From an uncultured Legionellales bacterium (GTDB lineage Bacteria; Pseudomonadota; Gammaproteobacteria; UBA1113), in contig CAMFJL010000008.1 of NCBI GenBank assembly GCA_945957175.1, positions 1 through 64,000 of the forward strand: a stretch of 64,000 nucleotides of DNA, in the 5' to 3' direction. Numbering within the stretch: position 1 is the stretch's first letter; every line of letters starts with the position of its first letter. A program made the translations under genes and the position numbers. Under the pieces are notes generated by a model. It had not been told where the DNA came from, searched no databases, and saw only the letters and a program-made list of their open reading frames with translations. Shown here one piece after another: positions 8,803 to 17,725 of the stretch.

Positions 8803-9753
8803 ATGACACATCGTATTATTGCTGGCGGAACTGGTTTCATAGGTCAATATCTTGTTAAAAAATGGCTGCAGGCTGGTATAGAAGTTACGATCATTGGTCG
8901 TTCGCTTAAAAAAATACAACGTATGTATGGCGACACCGTCAATGCAGTCACTTGGGACGAGCTACCCACGGTAAGTCAAACGCTGTTTCGTAATGTCGAA
9001 CTCGTACTTAATTTAGCGGGAGCAAATATTGGTTCAGCACGTTGGTCCGTCGCACGAAAAAACCTTATTCTTGAAAGCCGCACCCATACCACTCAACAAT
9101 TATGCGAACTGTTAGCACTGCTTGGTGATAAAGCGCCAACCTTATACAACGCAAGTGCCGTTGGTATTTATGGATTAGCAACGCACCCCACTCAACAGTT
9201 ACCACCGGCTGTCGATGAAGACACGCCTATCGCGTTTCAAACCTATCCTGATTTTCTCTCTACCGTCGCCAGGCAATGGGAGTTTGCCACCCATGCAAGT
9301 AAAGCGCACGGTGTTTATGTGCTTAATCTTCGTTTTGGTGTAGTCTTAGGTCATGGCGGTGGTGCACTCTCAAGACTCTTACCCAGTTTTCGATTGGGCT
9401 TGGGCGGCCCTATTGGCGATGGCAATCAAGCATTTAGCTGGATACATATCGACGATTTAGCCAACATTATTGAATTTTTATTACAACACCCAGAAGTGCA
9501 TGGCGCCGTGAATATCGTTGCACCTGAATGTGTTAATCAACGCACTTTTGCTAAAACATTAGGAAAAGTATTGCATCGCCCTACATGCTTAAAAACACCT
9601 GCTTGGGTGTTACACCTTGCTTTTGGCGACATGGCAGATGAGCTCTTGTTATCAGGCCAGCACGTAAAACCTAAGCGTTTAGAAGCACTCGCGTACCCAT
9701 TTCAATATCCTCGTCTGCTTGACGCTTTAACTGAATGCATAAAAGGAAAGTAA
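8803..9753 (+). CDS. TIGR01777 family NAD-dependent epimerase/oxidoreductase (YfcH-like)
   Basis: Extended short-chain dehydrogenase-like protein of the YfcH group; the substrate is unknown in the whole family. The protein has about 316 residues. The nucleotide-binding glycine motif GGTGFIGQYL is at the very N terminus, followed by LVLNLAGANIG, the YNASAVGIYG segment and LRFGVVLGHGGGALSRLLP. The C terminus has the FAFGD-like LAFGDMADELLLSGQHVKPKRL block. The ATG at 8803 has GTGGAGAATAGGG upstream; a TTG at 8782 is also in frame. The stop is directly followed by the permease start. Confidence 0.88.
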   Translation: MTHRIIAGGTGFIGQYLVKKWLQAGIEVTIIGRSLKKIQRMYGDTVNAVTWDELPTVSQTLFRNVELVLNLAGANIGSARWSVARKNLILESRTHTTQQLCELLALLGDKAPTLYNASAVGIYGLATHPTQQLPPAVDEDTPIAFQTYPDFLSTVARQWEFATHASKAHGVYVLNLRFGVVLGHGGGALSRLLPSFRLGLGGPIGDGNQAFSWIHIDDLANIIEFLLQHPEVHGAVNIVAPECVNQRTFAKTLGKVLHRPTCLKTPAWVLHLAFGDMADELLLSGQHVKPKRLEALAYPFQYPRLLDALTECIKGK

Positions 9754-11334
9754 ATGACGGGCTTATCTAGACGTATCAACCCATTACAATTATTATTTAT
9801 CAGCATCAACGGCATGGTTGGTTCAGCTTGGTTATTTGCCCCGCTTTATTCTGCGAAGATAGCAGGCGCTGGTGCAATTTACGCCTGGCTGATTGGTGGT
9901 GCCATGACGCTTTTAATCGCACTAACTTTTGCCGAGTTATCGTCACGATTTCCTGTCGCTGGCGGCACAGCCCAAATGCCTGAGCTTAGTCATGGCAAAT
10001 TAACCGGCTTTATCATTGCCTGGACAGCATGGCTATCCGCGCTCATGATATCGCCCATTGAAGTACAAGCTGTACTCCAATATGCTAGTACTTATATACC
10101 CGCATTGATTGTCTCTAACACCGATGGCATTGCGCATCTTTCGATAACTGGTTATTTAGCCGCTTTCGCGCTTATGCTGCTGATGGCCCTCATTAACATT
10201 GCTAGCTTCAGAGGTTTTGTTGGCAGCAATAAACTGATTTTTACTTATAAATTAATCATCATCGCACTCATCATCACTATTATCCCTACGCAAGCCTTTC
10301 ATGCCAGCAACTTTAGTGTCAGTGTCAATACCGGCACAGCAACATTACCGAATATTATGTCAGCCGTGGCGGCCGGCGGCGTTGCCTTCGCATTTACAGG
10401 TTTCAAACACGGCGTTGAGCTTGCAGGTGAAGCCAGTAATCAGCGCGTAGCCATTCCTGTTGCTATCGGTGGCTCTATTCTTGGCTGTTTAATCCTTTAT
10501 CTGGCCTTACAAATTGTATTTATTGGTGCACTCACCCCTGAAAGCTTAAACCAAGGTTGGGCCGCGCTGCATTTTAATGGTGATGTTGGACCTTTTGCCG
10601 GTATCTTACTCGGCTTGGGTGTGATATGGCTACTTAAATTATTGTATATTGATGCTGCCGTATCGCCGCTAGGCGCTGGACTTATCTACATGACATCGAC
10701 TGCACGCATCGTCTATGCTATGAGCCAACGTAATCAGCTGCCGCCGATATTAAGTAAAACCAATCGACAAAAACTGCCCATGGTTGCTGTACTTATCAAT
10801 GTGGCGATTGGCATGTTTGCTTTTGTGCCACTGAAAGGTTGGCAAGCCATGACGGATTTTTTAGTCTCGCTGATGGTCATTTCCTATGCGATGGGACCTT
10901 TAGCACTGATGTCGCTTTCACCATCAAAGTCTGTTCGCGTTAAATACTTTACCATGCCTTATCGTCGTATCCTTTGCCCGCTCGCCTTTTATTGCTGTAA
11001 CCTTATCAGCTATTGGACTGGCTGGCATACCTTGAGCAAGCTTGCTATCTTATTACTCATCGGTTTTGCTTTATTTATTGTACTGAATCTTCGCCAAGAT
11101 AAACGCCAAGATTTAGGTTGGCGTGGGCTTATTTGGTTAGTCCCTTATTTTGCTGGCCTGATTTTCATATCCTATGCTGGAAACTTCGGCGGACACCAGC
11201 TGATTCCTTTTGGTTGGGATTTTGTTGTCATTGCATTATTTAGCTTAGCCATCATGGGCCTCGCCCGCATAAGTCGTCGTACGGATGTACAACAGGCTTA
11301 TGCCGCTTACGAGATGGTGCCGGAGGCATCATAG
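9754..11334 (+). CDS. APC family amino acid permease
   Basis: Inner-membrane amino acid/polyamine transporter of 526 residues with about 12 membrane helices. The first helix carries the broken-helix signature (ISINGMVGSAWLFAPLYSAKIAG) and helix six the GGVAFAFTGFKHGVELAGEASN segment, both typical of APC proteins that bind the amino acid backbone. The start abuts the previous stop with AAAGGAAAGTAA before it. It is the last gene of the dedA-hemJ-rubA-hemL-yfcH operon. The substrate cannot be read from the sequence. Confidence 0.9.
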   Translation: MTGLSRRINPLQLLFISINGMVGSAWLFAPLYSAKIAGAGAIYAWLIGGAMTLLIALTFAELSSRFPVAGGTAQMPELSHGKLTGFIIAWTAWLSALMISPIEVQAVLQYASTYIPALIVSNTDGIAHLSITGYLAAFALMLLMALINIASFRGFVGSNKLIFTYKLIIIALIITIIPTQAFHASNFSVSVNTGTATLPNIMSAVAAGGVAFAFTGFKHGVELAGEASNQRVAIPVAIGGSILGCLILYLALQIVFIGALTPESLNQGWAALHFNGDVGPFAGILLGLGVIWLLKLLYIDAAVSPLGAGLIYMTSTARIVYAMSQRNQLPPILSKTNRQKLPMVAVLINVAIGMFAFVPLKGWQAMTDFLVSLMVISYAMGPLALMSLSPSKSVRVKYFTMPYRRILCPLAFYCCNLISYWTGWHTLSKLAILLLIGFALFIVLNLRQDKRQDLGWRGLIWLVPYFAGLIFISYAGNFGGHQLIPFGWDFVVIALFSLAIMGLARISRRTDVQQAYAAYEMVPEAS

Positions 11335-11357
11335 CAAGACATGCCTAGCCATCTTAG

Positions 11358-12083
11358 CTAAGATCTACTTTTTAGCGATACTGGCGCTATAGTTCCAGCA
11401 GCGGGGCTTGGTGCTGTCTTACTTCCAAAAAGGCTAAAACCACCAGAGAAAAAACTGGTGTTTTTGGTACCGTTGGCATGACTCCCTGCGTTTTTTGGCG
11501 CATTCCAAGCTTTTGCTAACGAAGAGACACCGTTCTCCACAGCATCTGTCAACAAACTCGTAGCGCCCGCAATAATACGCAATGGCAGCGTTGCGGTAGC
11601 CACAACTAAATCGATTGCATTATGTGCAGCTTTTGCAACATCCACACCCAATGCAGCAGCTGAGTAGTGCGCTGCTTGTGATTGCCGATGTTTAGTTTCG
11701 CAATACTGAGCAAGTTTTGCAAACGGCACTTGTACTGTGGACTTACAAACATCTGTTAGAAATAGCACTTGATTAAGTGGATTAATCGTTCTTAGCGGTG
11801 ACGTTGCCGCCCAAGGTTCATATACAAGCTCACCGTTAAGCTTAAGTGATTTTAAATTTAATGTTGTGCGAGATTGATTACCATGCTCGGCCCTTTCAAT
11901 TTTATCGCCTAAGTGTGCGCAATAAGCCGCCTGCAAACTGGTTGAAACCGATGGATGACTGAAATAATTTGTCGGCGTCCATAAACCACTCATAAAACCG
12001 TTATAAACACCTCTTAATGCTTCTAAAGCACCATGATCACGAGCCATCCTTTTTATGTTTGCAAATTTTTTAACTACACCCAT
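11358..12083 (-). CDS. Orphan protein, possible effector
   Basis: Not recognised. The 241-residue protein has no signal peptide. The N-terminal third is polar and basic (MGVVKKFANIKRMARDHGALE), the middle helical with repeated Ala-rich segments (AAALGVDVAKAAHNAIDLVVATATLPLR at about 143-170, moderately hydrophobic), and the tail Ser/Gly/Pro-rich (FFSGGFSLFGSKTAPSPAAG). Translation should be real, because AGAGGT stands eight bases before the ATG. It lies alone between the permease, which converges with it, and dksA. A hydrophobic hairpin followed by a flexible tail is compatible with a secreted, membrane-associating effector, but this is a guess. Confidence 0.6.
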   Translation of the reverse strand: MGVVKKFANIKRMARDHGALEALRGVYNGFMSGLWTPTNYFSHPSVSTSLQAAYCAHLGDKIERAEHGNQSRTTLNLKSLKLNGELVYEPWAATSPLRTINPLNQVLFLTDVCKSTVQVPFAKLAQYCETKHRQSQAAHYSAAALGVDVAKAAHNAIDLVVATATLPLRIIAGATSLLTDAVENGVSSLAKAWNAPKNAGSHANGTKNTSFFSGGFSLFGSKTAPSPAAGTIAPVSLKSRS

Positions 12084-12419
12084 GATATTTACCTCTCTTT
12101 TCTATCGCATCAGCCTATGTCTATCAAGCTTCTGATAACTTCTCTAAACAGTACATCCTGACATTCAGATAACTGTGCTGTACTTCTTTACTTACAGTTA
12201 TAGTATAGGCAAAATCTTAAGAAAATATGAAGGACCTATTAACCTTGACTTAAAAAAGGACATTTTAGCGGGGAATTGTTACAAGATAATTACATTAGGG
12301 TGGTTTAGTTTGTCATCGTTACACGATCTTTATCCAGCAGCAGCCTTCTCTCGCGGCGAGAGAAGGGTATGCTATCCACATGGGTGCAAAATGAAGGATA
12401 TGGTATATGAACCTTGCGA
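12084..12419. other. Intergenic region upstream of the 241-residue orphan gene
   Basis: 336 bases between two minus-strand genes. The only structure found is repeat copy C (12309-12410). The rest is AT-rich, with no promoter close to consensus and no hairpin with a T run. An 82-codon frame on the plus strand here runs through the repeat and has no ribosome site, so it is not called. Confidence 0.5.
12309..12410 (+). repeat. Dispersed intergenic repeat, copy C
   Basis: The core opens TTTGTCATCGTTACACGATC, keeps the CCTTCTCTCG...CGAGAGAAGGG hairpin, and ends in a decayed 3' arm (GCAAAATGAAGGATATGGTATATG). The middle hairpin is shortened. Confidence 0.65.
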
Positions 12420-13451
12420 TTAATTGCCGCGTTGTTTCTCGCGAATCTCATCTAAGGTTTTGCAATCAATACATAGGGTTGCTGTAGGTCTTGCCTCTAA
12501 ACGGCGGATCCCAATTTCAACACCGCACGCTTCACAATAACCAAAATCACCGTTGTCGATGAGTTCAAGCGATTCTTCAATTTTACGCAGCAATTTACCT
12601 TCACGATTCCGTGTACGCAAAATAAGGTTGCTAACCTCTTCGTGCGTAGCGATATCTGCGACATCAGAAAAATTCTTTTCTTCATCTCGCATCATTTCCA
12701 TCGTTTGATCTACATCTGCCATCAATTGACGTTTCATTTGTTGCAAGATTTCACGAAAATGTTGTTTTTGTTTTTCATTCATATAGGCTTCATTCTTTTT
12801 GACTTCATAGGGTTTAAATTCAACCAGACCGGTTGTACTCGCTTGCATTGTTGGTGCATGGTGTATGACAGCTGCTTTTTTAGGCGTCACAGGCTTGTGT
12901 TGCTTCACTGATGTATTAGCTTTTGGTTTCACGCTCTTAGCCGCAACACCAGTAGGTTTATTCGCTTTCACAGACTTTACCACCGATTTAGGTACTGTTT
13001 TGGGCTTAGCTTTGGCAGGGGTGCTTACCTTAGCAACCGCTTTCTTCGCAGCCACTTTAGGTTTTGACACAGCTTTTGTAACTTTCTCTGCAACTACCTT
13101 AGATTTTGGCACGGCTTTCACCGCTTTCTTTGCTACGACCTTAGGTTTTGGTGCCACTTTCGCAACTTTCTTTGCAACTACCTTAGGTTTTGGCGCAGCT
13201 TTCACTGCTTTCTTTGCCACAACCTTAGGTTTTGGTGCCGCTTTTGCGGCTGCTGACTTCTTCACTGGCTTTGCTTTAGCTGTAGGCTTTACTTTAGCAT
13301 TCGTGGAGATCTTAGCCGTTTTAGAGCTTGAACGCGCTAACACAGCTTTCGCTGGTTTTGCGGTGGACTGAGCAGTTTTAGGCGATTTTACGACAGACTT
13401 GCCTGTACCTGCTTTTTTCATTTTTGCGGGAATCGAACTTTTGGTAACCAT
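12420..13451 (-). CDS. dksA: DksA-type RNA polymerase regulator with histone-H1-like N-terminal tail
   Basis: The C-terminal part, from about residue 224, is a complete DksA. It has a coiled coil, the tip motif DxxDxA (FSDVADIA), and a zinc finger with CEAC and CIDC around GVEIGIRRLEARPTA. DksA binds the secondary channel of RNA polymerase and works with ppGpp in the stringent response. The N-terminal 220 residues are unusual: almost only Lys, Ala, Pro, Val, Ser and Thr, like histone H1 or AlgP, with five 14-residue repeats. E. coli DksA has 151 residues. GAGGAG stands before the ATG at 13451. An internal ATG at residue 224 could in principle yield a short DksA. The tail probably binds nucleic acid; this is inference. 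Confidence 0.93.
   Translation of the reverse strand: MVTKSSIPAKMKKAGTGKSVVKSPKTAQSTAKPAKAVLARSSSKTAKISTNAKVKPTAKAKPVKKSAAAKAAPKPKVVAKKAVKAAPKPKVVAKKVAKVAPKPKVVAKKAVKAVPKSKVVAEKVTKAVSKPKVAAKKAVAKVSTPAKAKPKTVPKSVVKSVKANKPTGVAAKSVKPKANTSVKQHKPVTPKKAAVIHHAPTMQASTTGLVEFKPYEVKKNEAYMNEKQKQHFREILQQMKRQLMADVDQTMEMMRDEEKNFSDVADIATHEEVSNLILRTRNREGKLLRKIEESLELIDNGDFGYCEACGVEIGIRRLEARPTATLCIDCKTLDEIREKQRGN
13026..13235 (-). repeat. Five tandem 42-bp repeats in dksA
   Basis: Residues 73-142 consist of five consecutive 14-residue units of the form PKPKVVAKKAVKAA. The first three are nearly identical and the last two diverged (PKSKVVAEKVTKAV, SKPKVAAKKAVAKV). The DNA repeats as well, so copy number may vary between strains. 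Confidence 0.85.
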
Positions 13452-13552
13452 AAGAACTCCTCAAACTCACAAAAAAAACAAATCGGCAGCATCATAACAG
13501 GACTTAAACTTTTGCGCTATACCCTTCGTCTTTTATGATCAATATCTTATTG

Positions 13553-13580
13553 TAGTCTATACCCAGATTTCTTCAAAAAT
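13553..13580 (+). repeat. Solo terminal arm of the dispersed repeat
   Basis: TCTATACCCAGATTTCTTC followed by AAAAAT matches the 5' arm of copy D (TATATACCAAAGTTTCTTC) and the reverse complement of the 3' arm of copy H. No core is present. It lies between dksA and prmC. Confidence 0.5.
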
Positions 13581-13623
13581 ATACCCGCTTAACCGCCCCT
13601 CAGCTTGTCTCTATAACCATAAC

Positions 13624-14472
13624 TTAGACCAAAAGCCCACTTGCCCAAGTGACCCGTGGATGACCGGCATAATCATATGCCAAATTCACGGTTTGGAAAC
13701 CCGCAGACCGTAATAAATCTGCAACAACCCTGTGCTGGCGCCAACCGTGCTCGAAAAAAAGATAAGCCTGAGATCGCAAAACCCGCTTTGCGTCTGCCAC
13801 GATATCGATAAAAGCCTGCAGTCCTGCCTGAGCTGCTATCAAGGCCTCTCGTGGCTCTGCTTGCAATGTTTTCTGACTGAGATGAGGATCCGTATCACCA
13901 AGGTACGGCGGATTGGCAACAATAACGTCTACGCTGTGTGAAGCAACGGCTTCCGTCCAGCAACCTTGAAACAATGGCAAAGGTAAATCCAATTGTTCAC
14001 GATTCATCTTGGCAACTTTTAACGCAGCAAAAGACCCATCCATACCCACACAAGACCAACAAGGCCGTGCCTTCGCCAAAGCCAACGCAATAGCACCACT
14101 TCCGGTACCAAGGTCAAGGATGGTCTTAGGCGTATTCGGTAACTGTTGTAACACCGTCTCTACTAAAACTTCAGTATCACTCCGAGGAATAAGGACAGCC
14201 GGTGTGACTTGCAAGCTGAGACTCATAAAAGGTTGATTGCCAATAACATAGGCCAAAGGCTCACCATGCTGGCACCGCTCACACGCTTGCCAGAAGGCTT
14301 GTACTAAAGCTTCATCAACAATATCTTGCTCATGGGCAATACATTGCGCATGCGTATAGCCCACATAAGCCTGTAATAATTGATATAAGTCTTGCTGTGT
14401 ACTACTACCCCAATCAAAATACGATTTCGCCTTGGCAAGCAAGGCCCCGAGATGTAGTGCCAAGTCAACCAA
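13624..14472 (-). CDS. prmC: Release factor glutamine methyltransferase PrmC
   Basis: Methylates the glutamine of the GGQ motif in release factors RF1 and RF2 using S-adenosylmethionine. The 282-residue protein has an N-terminal helical domain, then the methyltransferase motif I ILDLGTGSGAIALALA (about residues 116-131) and the substrate-binding NPPYLGD (about 186). Directly upstream, three bases away, is prfA, whose product is its substrate, the usual pairing. The first residues (MVDLALHLGALLAKA) fit the family start. Confidence 0.95.
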   Translation of the reverse strand: MVDLALHLGALLAKAKSYFDWGSSTQQDLYQLLQAYVGYTHAQCIAHEQDIVDEALVQAFWQACERCQHGEPLAYVIGNQPFMSLSLQVTPAVLIPRSDTEVLVETVLQQLPNTPKTILDLGTGSGAIALALAKARPCWSCVGMDGSFAALKVAKMNREQLDLPLPLFQGCWTEAVASHSVDVIVANPPYLGDTDPHLSQKTLQAEPREALIAAQAGLQAFIDIVADAKRVLRSQAYLFFEHGWRQHRVVADLLRSAGFQTVNLAYDYAGHPRVTWASGLLV

Positions 14473-14475
14473 TGA

Positions 14476-15558
14476 TTATTCGCCTAGCAATGCAAGTTGC
14501 TCGGTTTGATATTCGCGAACAAGCGGTTCTAACACTTGTGCCAGATCGCCTTCCATAATATCACTGAGCTTATATAGTGTTAACTGAATACGATGATCGG
14601 TCAAACGCCCTTGAGGAAAATTGTAAGTACGAATTCGCTCTGAGCGATCGCCACTACCTACCAAAGATTTGCGCGTTGCTGCTTGTTCTTGTTGCTGCTT
14701 TTGTTGCTGCCCGGCTAGAATTCTGGCTTTGAGTAATGACATGGCTTTGGCACGATTTTTGTGCTGCGAGCGCTCTTCTTGGCATTCAACCACAATGCCC
14801 GAAGGCATATGCGTGATCCGAATGGCTGAGTCAGTCTTATTCACATGCTGTCCACCTGCACCCGAGGCACGATAGGTATCGACTTTTAAGTCCGCTGGAT
14901 TAATATCAATATCATCAATTTCATCTACTTCCGGCAAAATAGCAACCGTACAGGCCGAGGTATGCACACGTCCTTGGGCTTCTGTTAGCGGAACGCGTTG
15001 TACGCGATGCGCACCTGATTCAAATTTAAGCTGTGAATAAACCCGATGCCCTGAGATTTTAGCAATAATTTCTTTGTAGCCACCATGCTCGCCTGCACTT
15101 TCTGATATGACTTCGACTTGCCAACTCACTGTTTCTGCATAACGACTGTACATACGAAATAAATCGCCAGCAAAAATAGCGGCTTCATCGCCGCCCGTCC
15201 CTGCACGAATTTCCAAATACACGTCACTTGCGTCATTGGGATCTTCTGGGATAAGTAGTATATAAAGTCCCTGCTCTTGGGTTTCAAGCAAAGCCGTTAA
15301 ACGCATACGTTCATCTGCCGCCATCTGCCTCAGATCAGGATCGCTATCTTGTGCTAAGACATCTGTCTCCGCCAATTCCTGCGTTGTATTTTGATAAGCA
15401 AGAAATGCCGTTGTCACCGGCTCTAGCTGCGAAAATTCGCGCGAATATTGCGTAAACTTTTTTTGATCAGAAATTGTATCAGGATCGCTTAAAAGGGCGG
15501 CTAACTCTTGATGACGTTCAACTAATTGTTGTAGACGGATTTGGATAGATGCTTTCAT
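14476..15558 (-). CDS. prfA: Peptide chain release factor 1
   Basis: RF1 ends translation at UAG and UAA codons. The 360-residue protein has the GGQ motif in [21 protein letters not shown] near residue 235, and the class-defining [18 protein letters not shown] before it. The PxT-type stop-codon recognition region lies around [17 protein letters not shown]. The length is standard. It is transcribed with prmC. No hemA is found upstream; instead there is repeat copy D, so the common hemA-prfA-prmC order is broken here. Confidence 0.97.
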   Translation of the reverse strand: MKASIQIRLQQLVERHQELAALLSDPDTISDQKKFTQYSREFSQLEPVTTAFLAYQNTTQELAETDVLAQDSDPDLRQMAADERMRLTALLETQEQGLYILLIPEDPNDASDVYLEIRAGTGGDEAAIFAGDLFRMYSRYAETVSWQVEVISESAGEHGGYKEIIAKISGHRVYSQLKFESGAHRVQRVPLTEAQGRVHTSACTVAILPEVDEIDDIDINPADLKVDTYRASGAGGQHVNKTDSAIRITHMPSGIVVECQEERSQHKNRAKAMSLLKARILAGQQQKQQQEQAATRKSLVGSGDRSERIRTYNFPQGRLTDHRIQLTLYKLSDIMEGDLAQVLEPLVREYQTEQLALLGE

Positions 15559-15563
15559 AGCCG

Positions 15564-15684
15564 GAGATTATATACCAAAGTTTCTTCAAAAGGCACATTT
15601 TATCATCGCTACACGATGGTTTTATCACCCTGCCTTTGACCCTTTCCACCCGTGAGGGGGAAAGGGTACCTTTTGCACCTTAGA
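15564..15684 (+). repeat. Dispersed intergenic repeat, copy D
   Basis: The most informative copy for the 5' side. The left arm TATATACCAAAGTTTCTTC at 15570-15588 is close to the reverse complement of the right arm of copy H. It is followed by TTTATCATCGCTACACGATGG, a CCCTTTCCACC...GGGGGAAAGGG hairpin, and ACCTTTTGCACC. It lies directly upstream of prfA, inside its probable leader. Confidence 0.75.
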
Positions 15685-15692
15685 GGGTATCG

Positions 15693-17462
15693 TTAGAAGA
15701 ATACTTGGAACTGTGCACTCGCAATATCCGAGTATGGTCCTTTTGGATAGAAAATAGGACCTAAGTCACCACTGGCATTATCGTGCGAGCTGTAATTGAT
15801 GTTACGTCGTAATTCTAAACTCAGTAAGGTATTACGCCAGACTGAAATATTCCATGTTGCGCCAACGCTTTGCTCTGCCACATTCAGTCCCAAAGCTTGG
15901 TAGCTGCGGTCGTAGCCAAGCGCGAAGGTACTAGGTTTATCCCATGGCGAGAAGGAATAAACACCTTCCACGTGCCATGCTGACGGCTGCGCCCCATGTC
16001 CATTATAAGACAGGTTCATCGCACTAAATGAACGCGTTGCTGTAGTATATTCACCGATTAAGCTGTAATCGTAAACGTCTAACTCACCACGTCCATCAAA
16101 ACCAGGCACTTCATGAACTAAGACTTCAGAGCCCGAGTTATTCGAGAAACCTTGGAAATGGGTTGAGTTAACACTTACGCCGGTCGATTGCATACCATCT
16201 GAATCAGCCACGTTGGCAATGTAGCTTGCACCCAATGACGAATGTACATTATTAGTGAAATTCCATTGATACCCTAAATCGGTACCATATTGATTAATGT
16301 GCTGGTTCCATGACACCGTATTACCCGTTGGCGTCGCGGCATTAAATTTGCCCGCGTGTGTCGTGCCTTGGAAAGCATAAGCTGCAGCATTAAGCCCTGG
16401 CGTACCAGGCACCCCATATCCCACAAGAATAGGACGACCGATAGTACGGAATAAGGTTTTATTGATAGGATCGGTTACCATGAAACTGTTATATAAACCG
16501 AATGGTACATACATTTGACCAAGTGAAGCGCGCCATTTGGTGATATCTAAATCACCAAAGGTAAGAATACCGTTATTCAATTGCACTTGCGATCCAAAGC
16601 TTCGATTACCTGAAGAAGTTGGGTAATTATTATACGAAAAAGACATATAACCGGTAATCCAACGGTTCGCCAAAATTTGCATGTCAAGTTCGGCATCCGT
16701 TAAATCGAGCGAAGAAACATTACGACCTGAGTATTTATGTTGAGCTGTGGCCAAGCCTTCTAATTCACCTGACAATTCCACTAAGGTACCCGCGCGCGGC
16801 ATAATATAACCAAGGTTATAAAGGGCATGCTGGAAAGTTTGACGTTGCTGTAGCAACGCGACATCTTTATTAATGCTAGAGAAGTTAACAATTAAGTCAC
16901 CGCCACTATAGGCCATTTCTGGGTGCAGATAAGGCGAGGTAATGACAGCAAAACCACCTAAATTAGCAAGCATATGCTCGCCATAAGGTACGCGGTTACT
17001 ATCTACCGTATTCATCGTATCAGCAACAATGACGTTCTGAACGTTTTGTTGATAAGCCGTAACTTTGTCCTTGCTTCCTGTACCTTGACCTAAAGTAAGT
17101 GGCGATTTAGGATTCGCGGCAGGTTGTCTCACAGGTTTCGCATTAGGCGCCACCAGTGCTGCATGGGCCGCTTCCATCGCAGCTGGTGGTGTACCATCAT
17201 CAAATCCATTTGGCACAGCAGGGTTTGCATGCACAGCCGACGACGCCGCTTGCTGTTGGCGCATGAGTTTTGTTTGCTGTTGCTGCATCGTTGTTAATTG
17301 CGCTTGCAAGGCCACTAACTGCGCTTGCAATTGTTTAGTCTGTGTTTCTAAGGCCTGAATTTGCGCAGCATCCGTTGAACTTGCCGCCCACAATGGCTGG
17401 CTGAGACAACCTGCCAACAGTAAATACACAGCTCGTGTCAGTGGTTTTCTTAAGGTTTTCAA
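15693..17462 (-). CDS. Outer-membrane beta-barrel protein, LbtU/DUF3573-like
   Basis: The protein has about 589 residues. After an N-terminal signal (LKTLRKPLTRAVYLLLAGCLSQPLWA) comes a Gln-rich coiled coil (QALETQTKQLQAQLVALQAQL), a Pro/Ala linker, and a long C-terminal region of alternating strands that ends in ...AQFQVFF, the terminal aromatic expected of a barrel. This layout resembles Legionella LbtU (legiobactin uptake) and Francisella FslE/FupA; the match is from memory of the family. I chose a TTG start at 17462 because GAGGAGG lies seven bases upstream and the signal peptide starts there. LLAGC could also be a lipobox. No Fur box was found upstream. Confidence 0.7.
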   Translation of the reverse strand: MKTLRKPLTRAVYLLLAGCLSQPLWAASSTDAAQIQALETQTKQLQAQLVALQAQLTTMQQQQTKLMRQQQAASSAVHANPAVPNGFDDGTPPAAMEAAHAALVAPNAKPVRQPAANPKSPLTLGQGTGSKDKVTAYQQNVQNVIVADTMNTVDSNRVPYGEHMLANLGGFAVITSPYLHPEMAYSGGDLIVNFSSINKDVALLQQRQTFQHALYNLGYIMPRAGTLVELSGELEGLATAQHKYSGRNVSSLDLTDAELDMQILANRWITGYMSFSYNNYPTSSGNRSFGSQVQLNNGILTFGDLDITKWRASLGQMYVPFGLYNSFMVTDPINKTLFRTIGRPILVGYGVPGTPGLNAAAYAFQGTTHAGKFNAATPTGNTVSWNQHINQYGTDLGYQWNFTNNVHSSLGASYIANVADSDGMQSTGVSVNSTHFQGFSNNSGSEVLVHEVPGFDGRGELDVYDYSLIGEYTTATRSFSAMNLSYNGHGAQPSAWHVEGVYSFSPWDKPSTFALGYDRSYQALGLNVAEQSVGATWNISVWRNTLLSLELRRNINYSSHDNASGDLGPIFYPKGPYSDIASAQFQVFF

Positions 17463-17633
17463 GCTGTTAGCCTCCTCGGCAAGATTTTTATTTGTGACGC
17501 AATACCCAATTTTTGGCAAAAAGAGCCCCTGCAATCAAATAGCATCGATTTTTAATACGCAAACGTGTGTCAAAAAAGAACCAAGTGGTCAAAGTAAACG
17601 CAGTGCGTGTTACCCTAAACCCCTTTTGAATGT

Positions 17634-17687
17634 GGCTAAAAAATAGCCTAAAATAATATACCAAAGAAATTGTAACACGGCTGTTAC
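17634..17687. other. Two short hairpins upstream of the LbtU-like gene
   Basis: GGCTA-AAAAA-TAGCC (17634-17648) and GTAACA-CGGC-TGTTAC (17672-17687). Neither is followed by a T run on either strand. They lie between the HAD-like gene and the LbtU-like gene, both on the minus strand. Function unknown. A weak ATATACCAAAG string between them resembles the end of the dispersed repeat. Confidence 0.35.
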
Positions 17688-17725
17688 GAACTTGCTATAG
17701 AAAAATGACAAAATTTTCATTTTTT

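Noticed and set aside
12865-13371. 168-codon plus-strand frame opposite the dksA tail
   Set aside because: It is the mirror of the 42-bp repeats: the antisense of Lys/Ala/Val codons reads as Phe/Ala/Thr/Gly repeats. No ribosome site, and dksA on the other strand is certain.
15693-17462. Fur-regulated siderophore uptake operon around the LbtU-like gene
   Set aside because: No Fur-box-like sequence upstream and no siderophore genes next to it; only the single porin-like gene is supported.
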